A DNA stretch of 64,000 bases from Obelidium mucronatum (Eukaryota > Chytridiomycota > Chytridiomycetes > Chytridiales > Chytriomycetaceae). Positions 1-10,927 of the stretch are shown piece after piece. The notes below the pieces were generated by a model that made no database searches, was not told the DNA's origin, and was given only the letters and a program-made list of their open reading frames with translations. A program made the translations under genes and the position numbers. The DNA is taken from assembly GCA_025765595.1 (NCBI GenBank), contig JAIVFH010000004.1:496001-560000 (forward strand), read 5' to 3'. How positions within the stretch are numbered: position 1 is the first letter of the stretch; each line of letters begins with the position of its first letter.

Positions 1-3000
1 TTCTGGATTTCTGTATGGATTAATCGTTTCCTCCAGATGCTTGAGCCATTTGAAAACTGTTGTGAATACTGCATCTTCCTGTCGCATGATTACGCGATCA
101 AGAAGTCTGTCAATAACTGAAAGTATCTTCATTCTAGATTGGTCTGATGGTGTGTGATGCCACAGTTTCTAGTCGCATAATTGAGAAATGATCCCCCGCA
201 CGTAAGTTATCATACCCGTAGCATCGCCGTCGCCTCCTTTGTTACTTCACCCTCCAATTTACAGGAGTGGAACAATCTCTCCATATCAATGATCAGCTGT
301 GGTTTTACGTCTGAAATGAGGGCCTCAATGATCCGGGTGAGATCAACATTATTATCTATCCATGGATTCGGCTCTTGTAATAGCTGACGCAGTGCCTGTC
401 TTCTTGTTAATTCGACACGCTTGGTCTGTTTCTTTTATCAGCCCTGTGGTCACATGTACAAAAGGTTCGTACCAACACAGATTGAACAAATTCGCTTCCT
501 TTGAAAGGTACCAGTCCAGTCACTGCAGTCAGAACTTTAAGCATTTGCGTGGCTTCATCGTCATAAAACGGGTAAAACTTGAAAGCTTCCTGACAACAAT
601 TTGCACAGATTAATTAGCATCCCGCTCTGCAGTGGTGTTACCCTTACATTTCGTGTGTGAATGACAATCGCAAAAGGTTTTCTGTCGCATGCTGCCGACT
701 TTTTTTCGTTGCGTTGCAACAATCCAGAGAACAGCATACGCGATGCTTCTGCTGATTTCGCCAATAAATTGGAACTTTTCACAATCAAATTTCCCATCGC
801 GGAGGCTTGGCGATTTTCGTTTTGCTGAAGAGCTTCCAGACTTGAAGGATCGCAGTGTACTCATACTTCGTTGGTGTTGCTGTGCCTGTTTTGCATCTTG
901 TCGTAACGGTACAGCAGAGAATCTTGCTATGGCTGTATGGCGTATGTTAAACGTGGATTCACGTGAATATGAGAATCCAGATGGGTTTGTAAAGTCTAAA
1001 TTGGCGCTCGACCAAATTGTTTCCTTCCTGGTCACAACCAATGTCCCTGAAGTGCTGGAAACCAAGATCTCCTGGGAAAGAGAATAATTTCTGAGATAGT
1101 TGTTTAATCAATTCGTGATGTGGTATACCTCGCTCTTCGCTTCAGGTGCGCCTCCCATTGGCTTTAACACAATACGTTCGGGGGCAGGGTCCACTTGGAA
1201 CCGAATGTCTTCCAATGCAGCCAGAATATTGACAGGCTCTATTGAAATTGAAATATCGGCTCCAGGATTGGTTAGAGATCTCTATATGTGGAATTAGTCA
1301 CTTTGGGCTGTCCCGAATGTCCTCCTACCACAGATCCCCATAAACGTTATTTTGGGGTCATCTCGTTCCATAATTTGACCGCGTTTCTCAGCAAGAAGCT
1401 GGAAAAGTTTTTAAGTATAAATATAACAAAATTACTGCAAAACTCAACTTGAATGATATTTGATGGTGGAATTGCATCACATAGAAGGGCTGGATGCGAA
1501 TTGGACAACTTGCTCTTAAGAATAACTGCGGATAAAACACTCGTTTTAGACTTGGTTCCTTGAAGACATCAAATAAGAAAAGTACCACTCTGCATTTTCC
1601 CAACAAAGTCGTTCAAAAGTCGTTGCCAATTCTCATTCTCTGTTGATGGGTCAAGGAACATATTCAATCGTGAGCAAGTATCTAATGCTGCTCTGGCGTT
1701 TAAGACAGTTAACTTCAAGGGGTTTTCTGCATTTTTTGGTTGAGCATTGAGGTTGAATAACATCAACTTAAAGTCTCAACTGTTCAAAAATTGAATAAAC
1801 CATTCCACTTTTAAATAAGCAGATCTTTGAGCCTCGTCATTAGTTCTTGTTTCCTTTTTATCTTGGGAGAGACTTATTTGTTGCGATGATCTGAGGTTAT
1901 GATACTGCGTGGCATACAACACCAAGTCCCCAAGAATTAATTTCAAAACATCCAAACTACTTGATAAATTATTGATAACACGGGTAAGACGCTCTTCGCT
2001 GTATAAATGAGGGTGGTTGAAGGTCGCGGAAGTTACTTTCTGAAATAATACCGATTTCATCAGCGAGTTCAGTTGAACAAAAATAAAGGAAAATCATTGA
2101 ACAAAACCTCCAAGGTACTGTCTGCATATGAAGTAACGAAATAATCGTCCTCGCGAAAATGTTGTGTCCGCCATGCCCAATCCAACAAATCGGAATCACT
2201 GAACTGATTGTCAACATCCAAAAAAAGGGTGCAAATGACATGCGACATTGTTTCCATGCTGATTGCACGCTCTAATATATCTTTAAGAATGTCTCGATTT
2301 GAAGGAGGTGGGTGAGCAGCACTGATGATTCCAAACAGTCTAAATGAAAGGAATCAAAATGAGTACATCTCTAATATAAGTTTTTCAATTTTTAAAATTA
2401 TACTTTCTGAGACAACTGAATATTTTGGCGCGAACAATGAGGTCCTCGTTTGCATTCAGCGCATGAGCCCCCCAACTGTCGATAAACCATTCGCAACCCC
2501 TTGGGATGGTATCTTTTAGAGCCAGGACCATTCCTTCCAGAGTCTCATTGCAGGTCATTAATAACTGAGGAAAAAAATTGGTGGTTGAAATATGGAGACC
2601 GTCAGGATACAGACACATACGGCGCGAAAAGATAAATAAAGGAGCCTTTTTGCTTGAGTCGTTTCGAAGCATTCTTCTATATTACCAGGAAATCTCGTAC
2701 GTTGAAGCTGCATTAAGTAGTATCAGAATTCTTCTCGCAATAAAAGGCTACTTTCACCTGGTCATATGAATCGGCATTAATTAAGCTGTTTTCCTCATTT
2801 TCTCCGACTCCATCGCCCGTAATTGTAAAGCTAGGACGCGCATTATGATCCATCGAAGGGTTGGACCCATCAATCACAATGTTTGCAAACAGCGGCAGAT
2901 CCGAATCTCCGGGTCTTCGATTCTCCGAAGACTTCGAAAGCGCAGTGAGTTGGCCAAGGTGGAACTGAAATAGACGCGTCTTGAAATCTTGTGACATGAC

Positions 3001-3096
3001 CCAAATAAACTCAAAAAACAAATTTTCCAACAAAACTACATAGAAGAGCATTAACGCGGTACTTTTGATGCGTTTATTTTTTTGCGTGTCATTCAT
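1..3096 (-). CDS. Large unknown helical protein, 5' part of gene (runs off left edge)
   Basis: I do not recognise the family. Minus-strand coding is clear from joined exons with good splice sites. Exon 1 is 3096-2758 (donor GTGAAAGT), exon 2 is 2707-2621 (acceptor ATGCAG, donor GTATGT), and exon 3 starts at 2564 after a TTTTTTTCCTCAG acceptor. More coding follows around 2320-2120, 2045-1776, 1750-1570, 1460-1290, 1250-1100, 800-620, 430-190 and 150-1. The protein is rich in Leu-heavy amphipathic helices with no membrane segment, as in HEAT-type scaffold proteins or karyopherin-like solenoids. That comparison is inference. The start at 3096 is the first in-frame ATG; a later Met near 2998 is possible. 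The stretch 600-1090 reads poorly in any single frame and may hold a frame error. The end of the gene lies outside the window. Confidence 0.6.
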
Positions 3097-3102
3097 CTTA
3101 AT

Positions 3103-4472
3103 CAGCTGGTCCTCGCCTCTGCAGCTGCGGGCACGATCGCCTTTCCCTCTCTCATCAACACACTTTCGACTTTACGTCTAGCTACAGCTGCTGGTCCGTT
3201 CGTCCCAACAACGCCAGTGCCGACTTCCTCTTTCCAGGCAGCCAAAACTCGCACCCAAAGTCTTGGGGAAGCTCAATTCCACTCCCAAAACACGTCTTCA
3301 GCAACACTTTACAGCACAGAACCAGCCAAGAAACAACCCCCACAGAATCCAACACAACACTTCCCTTCACCTCCATTAAGAGAGAAAAAATCCGTCAACT
3401 TTAATTCAGCATCCACTTTTGAAGCGGCCAGTACTACTAGCCAGGCTTCATTAGGAGACTCGGAGGATTGGGACCTGGAGTTTTCAACTGCGAATTCCTT
3501 ACCAACCGACCGTGCTCCAGCTTTACCGCCAGTTCCCAAGACTCCCTAAACCTTCCAACCACCGTCCAAATGTGCCCATGCAAAGACGCGTCGCAAGTGC
3601 TCCAGCTTTCGCCCAGGCGCGTTTTAACATCTCAGAGGAGACTTCGGACGGAGTGTTTCCATGCGGTGGTAGCAATGGTGGTATAAGTGGCTTGTGGTAG
3701 TGGAGTAGTTGATGCGTTATGGGAGCAGGAGAACACCAGTGTAGATGAATTCTTGGTAGCAAGTGTCAAGCAAAAAGTTGTAAACAGAAAAGAAAAGGAG
3801 CTGGAGAGAAGCGTGAGTGCTAACGCTGGGCTCGAAAGTTGGGATGACGACTTTTTTGTTGAAGGAGACGAACAAGAAGGTGTTACAATGACCAAGGCGA
3901 GCGAGGGACTTAAAAGAGGTGGTGGCGGAATGACAGGGTTGAAGGTGCCTGAGTTTGTCAACAATGTGCAGGATACTCTGCGTGTAGACTCGGAAAATCT
4001 GAGAAAGTTTGCCTTACACATTGAGGGTGAGTAATTGAAGCGGATATTTAATTCGTTTGTTTGTAAAATCATCCTAGTATCTTAATGTTTCTTTTTGGTA
4101 GATCTGAAACTGATTTATATGGACGCTCTGGACATTTCGTTTGGACTCGACTTTGAATGTCCTGAAAAAGTTGCACCGATCACGCGAGAATACCAAAAAA
4201 CATTGGACACTGCCAAAGTACTTATCAATCTCGGCGATTTTAATGATCATGATGAAAAGATGGAAACTGATAACTTGCACTTGACCGTTTTGGGTGAACT
4301 ATTGGGTGAATCTTTGAATGCTGGCGACCTCAAGACATTGGCAATGGCATCGTTAAAAATGCAATTCAACTGTGAATATGTGCAGCTTTTGATTAAGAAC
4401 ATTGGGCCCGTAAAAGGCAGCTTGAATGATTACGTTAAAGAGTTACGGAAGATATCAAGGGAGTTGGCGTGA
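3103..4472 (+). CDS. Possible Byr4/Bfa1-like septation/mitotic-exit regulator
   Basis: Three coding blocks are visible: about 3103-3545 (Ser/Thr/Pro-rich, with an acidic EDWDLEF patch), 3560-4026, and 4102-4472. The last intron is clean (donor GTGAGTAAT after 4026, acceptor TTTTTGGTAG at 4101). The middle block carries a second acidic aromatic patch, SWDDDFF. The C-terminal block is helical and runs from VPEFVNNVQDTL through FALHIEDLKLIYMDAL. Paired WDDDF-type patches in a disordered N-half and a helical tail recall Byr4/Bfa1, the scaffold of the two-component GAP that restrains septation or mitotic exit. This is family-level resemblance only. The reading frame jumps near 3545 and 3685 without splice signals, so single-base errors are likely. 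No in-frame ATG is visible at the 5' end, so the start is unresolved and almost touches the divergent gene starting at 3096. Confidence 0.45.
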
Positions 4473-4508
4473 TATTATATAAAATCGTATTATTTTCTTT
4501 TCGTTCTA

Positions 4509-4528
4509 GCCTTGAGGCGCCTCAAGGC
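4509..4528. promoter_or_regulatory. Perfect 20-bp palindrome upstream of guanylate kinase 1
   Basis: The sequence GCCTTGAGGCGCCTCAAGGC is its own reverse complement over all 20 bases with no spacer. It lies 36 bp after the stop of the upstream gene (4472) and 57 bp before the guanylate kinase start (4586). It could be a dimeric transcription-factor site in the short promoter or a 3'-end hairpin of the upstream transcript. The sequence alone does not decide. Confidence 0.5.
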
Positions 4529-4585
4529 GCTTGTACTCCAAAATTAGAACAGGTTAAAAGAAAAGTTAAAAGTCTAAAAAAAAAC

Positions 4586-5663
4586 ATGAGCCGTCGTACC
4601 GTTGGTATTGCACTTTCTGCCACCGCAATTGCTGCTGCTGGATATTACATCTACACTACACAATGTGAGTCTTCATTTTTGGTGAATGCACTCTACATGA
4701 GACTTCAGATATTTAAACAACCTTGATCAGTTGGCCAAAAGAAGTTTGTTCCAAGGCCTATTGTTGTCTGTGGACCGAGGTATTTTCCGTTGAATTGCAA
4801 GCTCGGATGCGATATTAGTGAAGTCATGATCAGCTAAATCGTTTTAATTGGTGTTTGACAGCGGTGCTGGAAAATCAACTCTGTTGAAACGCATCTTTGC
4901 TGAATATCCCGACAAGTTTGGATTCAGTGTATCTCGTTAGTTGAATATTGCCTGTGATCAACGGGTGTTCACCCTTTTTGACCTCAAACAGATACAACCC
5001 GAAAACCAAGGGCTGGAGAAGTTGATGGAAAGGACTATCACTTTGGTAGAGATAAAGCTTGAGTTACAGTTTGATCGTGCTGGAATTAACGTTTCTACCA
5101 GTCTCGAAAGAGCAAATCGTTAAAGACATTGCCGCCGGATTGTTCATTGAATCCGCCCAATTCTCAGGAAACTACTACGGAACTTCTTATTCTGTAAAAA
5201 GAAACAATGCCTTTATTCGTAGTTTGGCTATTATTGATACACTGTTTTTGCCAGGCCATTCAAGATGTCCTTAGAGCCAACAAGTCTCCCATCTTGGATA
5301 TAGATATGCAAGGAGTCAAAACGCTCCAAAATCAGCTTGCGAAAGGAGAAGCCAAGCTGAATCCAAAGCCGCTCTTTGTATTTTTGGCCCCTCCAAGTGT
5401 CGAAGGTGAGACCAATAGCCGAAAAAAAAACAGCCGCAAAAAGAAAAGTCTCGCATTAATCCACATACATTTGAATTACAGAGCTTGAGAAGCGTTTAAC
5501 TGGGCGTGGTACCGAGAGTGCCGAGTCTCTCGCTGCCCGTTTGAATGCCGCCAAGGCCGAGCTTGCCTGGGGACTTGGACAAAATAACGGAATCGACCAC
5601 GTTATTGTGAATGACGACGTGGATGTCGCGTACAACAAGCTCAAGAAGGTTTTGATTGGCTGA
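4586..5663 (+). CDS. Guanylate kinase with N-terminal membrane anchor
   Basis: Guanylate kinase phosphorylates GMP to GDP with ATP. The spliced model is intact across seven exons. Exon 1 (4586-4664) encodes MSRR followed by an Ala/Ile-rich segment of about 20 residues that reads as a transmembrane or signal anchor. The next exons give the P-loop GPSGAGKST, then [19 protein letters not shown] (GMP-binding region), [19 protein letters not shown], and the lid [14 protein letters not shown]. The gene ends in VLIG and TGA at 5663. The anchor is unusual, since fungal guanylate kinase is normally soluble and about 190 residues long. It suggests attachment to a membrane, perhaps mitochondrial, which is inference. 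A second copy without an anchor lies at 62743-63520. A 20-bp palindrome sits just upstream. Confidence 0.92.
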
Positions 5664-5756
5664 GGGTCTACAGCAAGAATACAAAGAATAAAACAATTAA
5701 TCGGACAAAAACAAAAAAAAACAACTTTTGCAAATTAAAACACAAAAGCAACTCAA

Positions 5757-7574
5757 ATGGGACGAACCGCAAAGGCAAAGAAGCAAGACGACGCGCCGCC
5801 GCCCGCTGCCGAAGCGCCGGCGGCCGTGGCTGAGTCAGCCGACGCCGCCAGCCCGGTTTCGCCCGACGCGGCGCGCGCCGCCGAAGCCGCGGGTTTGTTT
5901 TATTCTTTATTCTTCTTCTCTCTTTATTCTTCTATCTTCTATGTGCCTCGTTTTTCCGTCACAATCATCTTCAAATCTGACACTCAGCACTTCAAAACAA
6001 AAAGACGCAAAACAGGAACAACAACAACAGCCAATCGAGAAAACTAAAAAATCACATTCACCGAGTCGCGTCCCCGTCCCCGTCAAACACAACTTGAACA
6101 AACAGAAAGTTGAAGCCGCAAAGACCCCGTCGCGTCCAGCTTCGGGAAAACAGCAGCAAAAACAACAGCAACCAACCCCACGCGCCGCATCCGCAAGTAT
6201 TCCAGCTACACACTACAAGAAGCCCGTTGTCGCGTCGCGTACCGATAACGGATTCGCTAAAGTCGGAAAACCAACAACTGCTGAGTCAAAGGAAAAGACT
6301 GCCGCTTCGACGGAGAAGAAAGGTGGCGGATAAGCCGGCTCCTGCTCCCACCGCAAAAGCGGTAGCCAAAAAGGCTTCCGTCGACATTCAGGTGAAGAAG
6401 AGCAGCACCACTGATTCTGTCACAAAGGATTCCGCAGCTGGACCGCCTGCAAAGAAGCCAGCCACTGCAGACTCCAAGAAGACAGCTTCAGTGGCTTCAT
6501 TGGCGAAAGCTGCTGAACAATCCAGCAAGAGCTCAACGGAAGTCAAGAAACCTGTTGGCAGTGAACCATCAAAAGCTGTTGTGGCAGAAATCAAAAAGCC
6601 AGCGGACGCACAACCAAAAAAGCGCGCTGCATCTATTGTAAAACCTGCTCCGCCAACAAAGACTTCCGTGGCAGCCCCTCAACCCGCAAAACCTGTTATC
6701 AAGCCAATTATCGCGACTGCTAAAGCCAACCTCCAAAATGAAAATGAAAAGCTGAAGAAGGAGAATGTGGAGCTGAAAAAGAAATTAGAGGTAGCGACGC
6801 GTCTTTTTTAAAACTATAGGTTTATCATTTTTTGAACAAATAATCCGTGTTAGGATCTTGTGACCGAGCTTGCGGTAAAATACCACTGAAAAACATTATA
6901 ATGACTTAATGTTTAATCTGACGACCCTTTTTTTCTCTAACAGTCTTTGAAGTTGCGTGAGTCCAACACGGAAAGCACCTGCCGATTCAACTCAGTCGTA
7001 TATGGCGATCCCGGATGAGACAACACCACTACTTCAATCCCAAGAAAGCCGCGAAGAAACAGACAATGATGATGATGACGCAGATGATATGGATGATATT
7101 CAGGAAAAGGTGGAAATTGAAGATGAGCAACCAATCTTGCCACCAGCACCAATGGTTGAGGAGACGTACGATGCTGATTTTGAAGTAGATGAGGATGTGA
7201 AATTTGTTGTTCCCACTGTTGTAAACACCATCTCTTCTCTAAAAGAGGACAACAAGGACACTGTGATGGATGTGGAGGACATTGTTACTATTGATGAAAC
7301 CGCCACTGAAGACGCTGAAGGGAGAAAGAAAGGTGATGAAAGTGGAAATAAGACTGAAGACGATGAAAAAACATCCAAACCCGCCGTCGCGCCTTCCACT
7401 GAGAGAAAGCGGGCAGCCGGAGGAAGAAAAGCCAAGAAAGCTTCAATTCTTGAGGATCATTCATTGGAAGTTCGAGTGGATGAGAGAGAGCTTCATCAAC
7501 AAAATGCGGCAGAAGCTGCGGAAGCTGAAGAAGCGGTTGGACGTGCTTTGAGGTCTCGCAGAGCCAAAGCATAA
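5757..7574 (+). CDS. Lys/Ala/Pro-rich coiled-coil protein, function unknown
   Basis: I do not recognise this gene. The ATG at 5757 opens a GC-rich, Ala/Pro-rich first exon ending at about 5892, followed by an intron of about 100 nt. The next block is rich in Gln, Lys and Pro. The frame jumps near 6323 at a run of A (…GAAGAAAGGTGG), after which a long Lys/Ala/Ser-rich block leads into a short coiled coil with ENEKLKKENVELKKKLE. After a second intron (about 6790-6943) the C-terminal part is very acidic (runs of Asp/Glu at 7060-7300), then basic, and ends RALRSRRAKA. Another frame change occurs near 6995. Charged low-complexity blocks around a coiled coil suggest a chromatin- or microtubule-associated protein, but nothing diagnostic is present. 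Confidence 0.6.
5791..5892 (+). other. GC-rich island 1 (first exon of the coiled-coil gene)
   Basis: CpG-rich, GC-dominated stretch confined to exon 1 of the gene at 5757. It stops at the first intron, where the sequence returns to AT-rich. Confidence 0.7.
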
Positions 7575-7737
7575 TGATCATTACTTACTTTCCTGAATTT
7601 TTTTGTTTTTTATCTTTGGCGGCCTAAATTTATTTTTTTATAAATCCTAATTTCGAATTGAATGAAGAGAATTGTTTTTGTTTCTATTCTATTGTTTTAT
7701 GTTTATTTAGAGAAAGAAAAAAATCAGCGTCAGACGG

Positions 7738-9758
7738 TCAGAACTCAAGAGAGTCCATATTTACGCATCTCGTGATTGTTTCGTGGAAGGATTTACTCCG
7801 TGTGGTATGAACTTCTGGAAGTGATAGATGACCAAACAGTGCGTTGACATTATCAAAATCGCCAGAGAATCCAGTCACTTGGAGGTATCTAAAAATAAGG
7901 CTAAGAAATGATGGGAGGGGAATCATGCAAGCGTTACTTTATGCCAATTGGGTTATCTAGATATTTCTCCACAGCAGCCGTCCGAAGTCTTTGGAGATGC
8001 GAAATCATAATGTCTTGTGGGAAATGCATTTTCGTAATAATTTCAGCTTGTTTCATCTTGTTTTTAAAGTCTACCGAGGGAGGAGGCATTCGTTGCTGTT
8101 AATTTCATTTTCGAAAAAAAAAAAGAACCACAGCTCATTTCTCTCTCACCATGATCCAAATAATACGACAATTTATCAGCCCACACGTACATGACAAGTT
8201 TGAGAGCTTGCACCAATGAGTTTCCCGGAGGATTCTCATTGCTGAATATATATTTACGCAAGTAAAATAGAGTCTTATCAGTGAATCCAGCACGTTCGAG
8301 GTCCAATCCCTTTGAAATGCACTTTCTTTGAAGAGATGACCACCGAACTCGACAATAGATGGATCCAACTGGAGTCGTGAATCGTGATGGATTGATTCCA
8401 GTCGTGGCTGGTCTGCATAATGGATCAGCCTTAGTGGCTAACCAATCGTCGGTAACATATAGAGCTTCAATTGAAAAGCTCTGATACATTGTAGATGTCA
8501 AGTATTGATTTATGTTTAACTGAATGTTGTTTTTGTCTTGTAGCACATACCTGGCGTCTTACATTTGCTGTTGAGAGAAAAACAGGTTCTACGACACCAT
8601 TTTCTCCCACAATATACGCCCGATATTCGTGATCATCGGCGGCCCCATTGATCAAAATTTTCATGATGCTGTTCCTGAGGCTGATTTTGCCGCGGCTGCA
8701 GGGTCCAAGGTTTAGAACTCAACAAGGCAGTGAAATCCGATCCAAAACAACCATCCCTCAAAGACCCAACATATCCATCCCTCATTACATCTTCTGGAAC
8801 TGGTGACAAGGTTCGGATAGGGTTGGCACGCACGGAATTCATGGTTCCATTGTCCATCAAGAAACTTCTCGTGTCACGGCTGAAGATTCCTGTGCTTCCA
8901 AAGGGACTGCCAGTGAGACATTTGACCATGAATTTTATCCCTCCAGATGCACCGCGACGCGTGTTTACGCTAATGAACGCTTGAATGCAAGAGTCGTTGA
9001 TGTAGTTGTTTTCAGAGATAAAGTGTGGTAGAGGTTGGTTGGTTTTCTGGCATTGATTTTTGCAGGCAGTGTTGGAGGAAGGGAAGTTCCTTCTGTCCTC
9101 CGGAAGAAGGAGTGTGTGTTTCGGCACATTCGTAATACCGTGTGGTTGGAACAAATTTGCGAACTAGCGTTTGGGAGTCTTGTGAAATATTGTGGTCTAC
9201 GCATTGTAGTGTAATCGGAACCAAATACATATTTGCGGGTCCATTGCCGCCGGAATTTGAAAGACTATGGATTATAGGATGCGTTTCCTACATTGTGCAT
9301 GTATACGGATGAGTGTCGATATTTCTTTGGTAATTGAGTAAAATACATACAATTAGAGAATCGATCTCCCGCTGGACCGAGCAGGCCTTCGAATCCACAC
9401 CCGATCGCGTCACAGCCAGTTCCAAGGCATGCTTAATTAATTCTTCATTTATTCTAGAGGATTTTGAGAACTTGGACATGAAGCTACTGGTCAAGTTGTT
9501 GACAGCTTCCGATACAATTAAAACAACATGAAGTAGATTGTTTGAACGCGCCAAAATGGCGTCCGCGCTTGTCAGATTCCAGCTCTTGTTAACTAGTCGG
9601 CATGCTGCAATGTCGGCATTTGACAGAAAATGGAAGATTATGGCAAGTATTTCTGGCACACCCACTGCCGATTTGGCGGCCCGTCGAAATGTGTCAATTT
9701 TTTGAGTTTGGCAGCTTGGCTGCATACTGCGGTATGCGTGGTCTTGGTTACGCAACAT
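7738..9758 (-). CDS. F-box-like protein with uncharacterised C-terminal domain
   Basis: The ATG at 9758 opens an exon with a degenerate F-box near residues 30-75: VPEILAIIFHFLSNADIAAC, then RLVNKSWN. F-box proteins recruit substrates to SCF ubiquitin ligases through Skp1. Exon 1 ends near 9356 at GTATGT. Later blocks run about 9270-9030, 9030-8700, and 8690-8560, then three clean exons: 8508 down to about 8155 (ends LSYYLDHG, donor GTGAGAG), about 8060-7936, and 7890-7738. The frame changes near 9030 and near 8705 without splice signals, in the style of single-base errors. No leucine-rich or WD repeats follow the F-box, so the substrate-binding part is unidentified. It is possible, though less likely, that the F-box exon and the rest are two genes. 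Confidence 0.6.
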
Positions 9759-9839
9759 GCTGTTGGTGTTTTTTGTTTATAGTCTTTATTCAACTTTTGA
9801 CAAACTCACGTCAACAACAAAATAAAACACAAAATTCCC

Positions 9840-10881
9840 TTATTCCAGCTTATCCATTTCATCAATCAAAGTCTAAAGAAAAGATGTCATTTCACGAAAG
9901 TAATTTAGGACTGATTTTTTACCTGGTAGTTGAAGTCACTTGGATTCTTGTTGAAGATCTCAACAAGCTTTCTTTTCGATTCGCTTCCAGTCACGTAAAA
10001 CGACTGAGTCATTAGAACGAGTAGTCTAGCGTCATCTGCGCGAACGACGGCGCCTCCCTTTCCTGTTTCTCCACGCATCAGGACAATCTTCTTGGAATCC
10101 GCAAGCTCATCGTAATGTGTCAATGTCAGACAAGGGCGCGCTTCGGTTAAATGCGTCTTGTATTCCAAAAGTGGGGTGTAATAGATCTGATTGTAAGAAA
10201 ACTGGAGCAGAAAGAATTCAACCCCAGATTCTCTTGGGAGAGGCAGGATAAACTGGGTCAAGCAAAAGGTTAATCGCGTTTTTCTTGAAACTTGAAAAAG
10301 GGCATCATTTATGTACCAGCGGGTGTTCCTTTCCTCTTGCCTTGAGCTTTGCGTAAAAGTCAGCTTGCATCACGCCCGACACCATGCCGGCCTGCATCGC
10401 GTGGAATTCGTTCCAGATGACTTCGATGCGATCCGCCGTTTCCCCTTCGAAGCGCGTCAGGTCGACAATGTCGTCCAGTGTCTGCATGTGTTTAAGATCC
10501 GTGTGGCAGTCAGCGTGCGCCTTGTCGCAGCGCAGAAAGCAAAGATACCTTTACATAAGACGGCTGGTTTGCGCCGCTCTTTGGCTTCGCGCGGCCGGCG
10601 AGCGGCGGCGGCTGCGGCGACGGCGGGCGCAGCGGCGGGCGGACGGCGCCGTCGATCGGCGCGGGCTTTTGCTTCGGCGCGTTGCGCAGAAGCTCGGCGA
10701 CGCTCGCGAAGCCGTCGCTGCGGTGTTTGTCAGAAACGTTTGCGGCGTTGGCGGCTTACCGCTCGGCCTTCGCCTGCAGCTTCGCGCCGTACTTCGCAAG
10801 CAGCGGACTGGCGTCGGCGCCCGCGGCGGTGGCAAAGGCGCGCTGCAACGCGGGTCGGCGAACAAGAAGAGTGCGGAGCAT
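9840..10881 (-). CDS. ATP11: ATP11: mitochondrial F1-ATPase assembly chaperone
   Basis: Atp11/ATPAF1 binds the free F1 beta subunit in the mitochondrial matrix so that the alpha3-beta3 hexamer can form. The start at 10881 gives MLRTLLVRRPALQRAFATAA, a typical Arg-rich mitochondrial presequence. Exon 1 ends at 10760. The conserved core reads DRIEVIWNEFHAMQAGMVSG, then GKEHPL joined across an intron (10266-10306 region) to FILPLPRESGVEFFLLQF, followed by YTPLLEYKTH, CLTLTHYDEL and KIVLMRGE. These match the Atp11 family in order. The last exon encodes TLIDEMDKLE, with its stop at 9840-9842. The 5' coding part (10560-10860) is strikingly GC-rich. The gene is head to head with the omega-amidase; their start codons are 46 bp apart. 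Confidence 0.9.
10560..10870 (-). other. GC-rich island 2 (5' coding exons of ATP11)
   Basis: A dense run of GC and CpG covers the presequence exon and the low-complexity second exon of ATP11. The conserved 3' half of the same gene (9840-10550) has ordinary composition. Confidence 0.7.
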
Positions 10882-10927
10882 TGAATCGAGTCTTGGAAAG
10901 AAAAAGAAATAAAGACAAATCGACGAA

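Noticed and set aside
689..1087. Plus-strand 132-codon frame
   Set aside because: Rich in Cys/Trp/Arg in an antisense-like pattern; flanking exons on the minus strand are clearly coding.
3082..3549. Start of the Byr4-like gene at 3082
   Set aside because: That codon is TTG, not ATG. The true start is unresolved.
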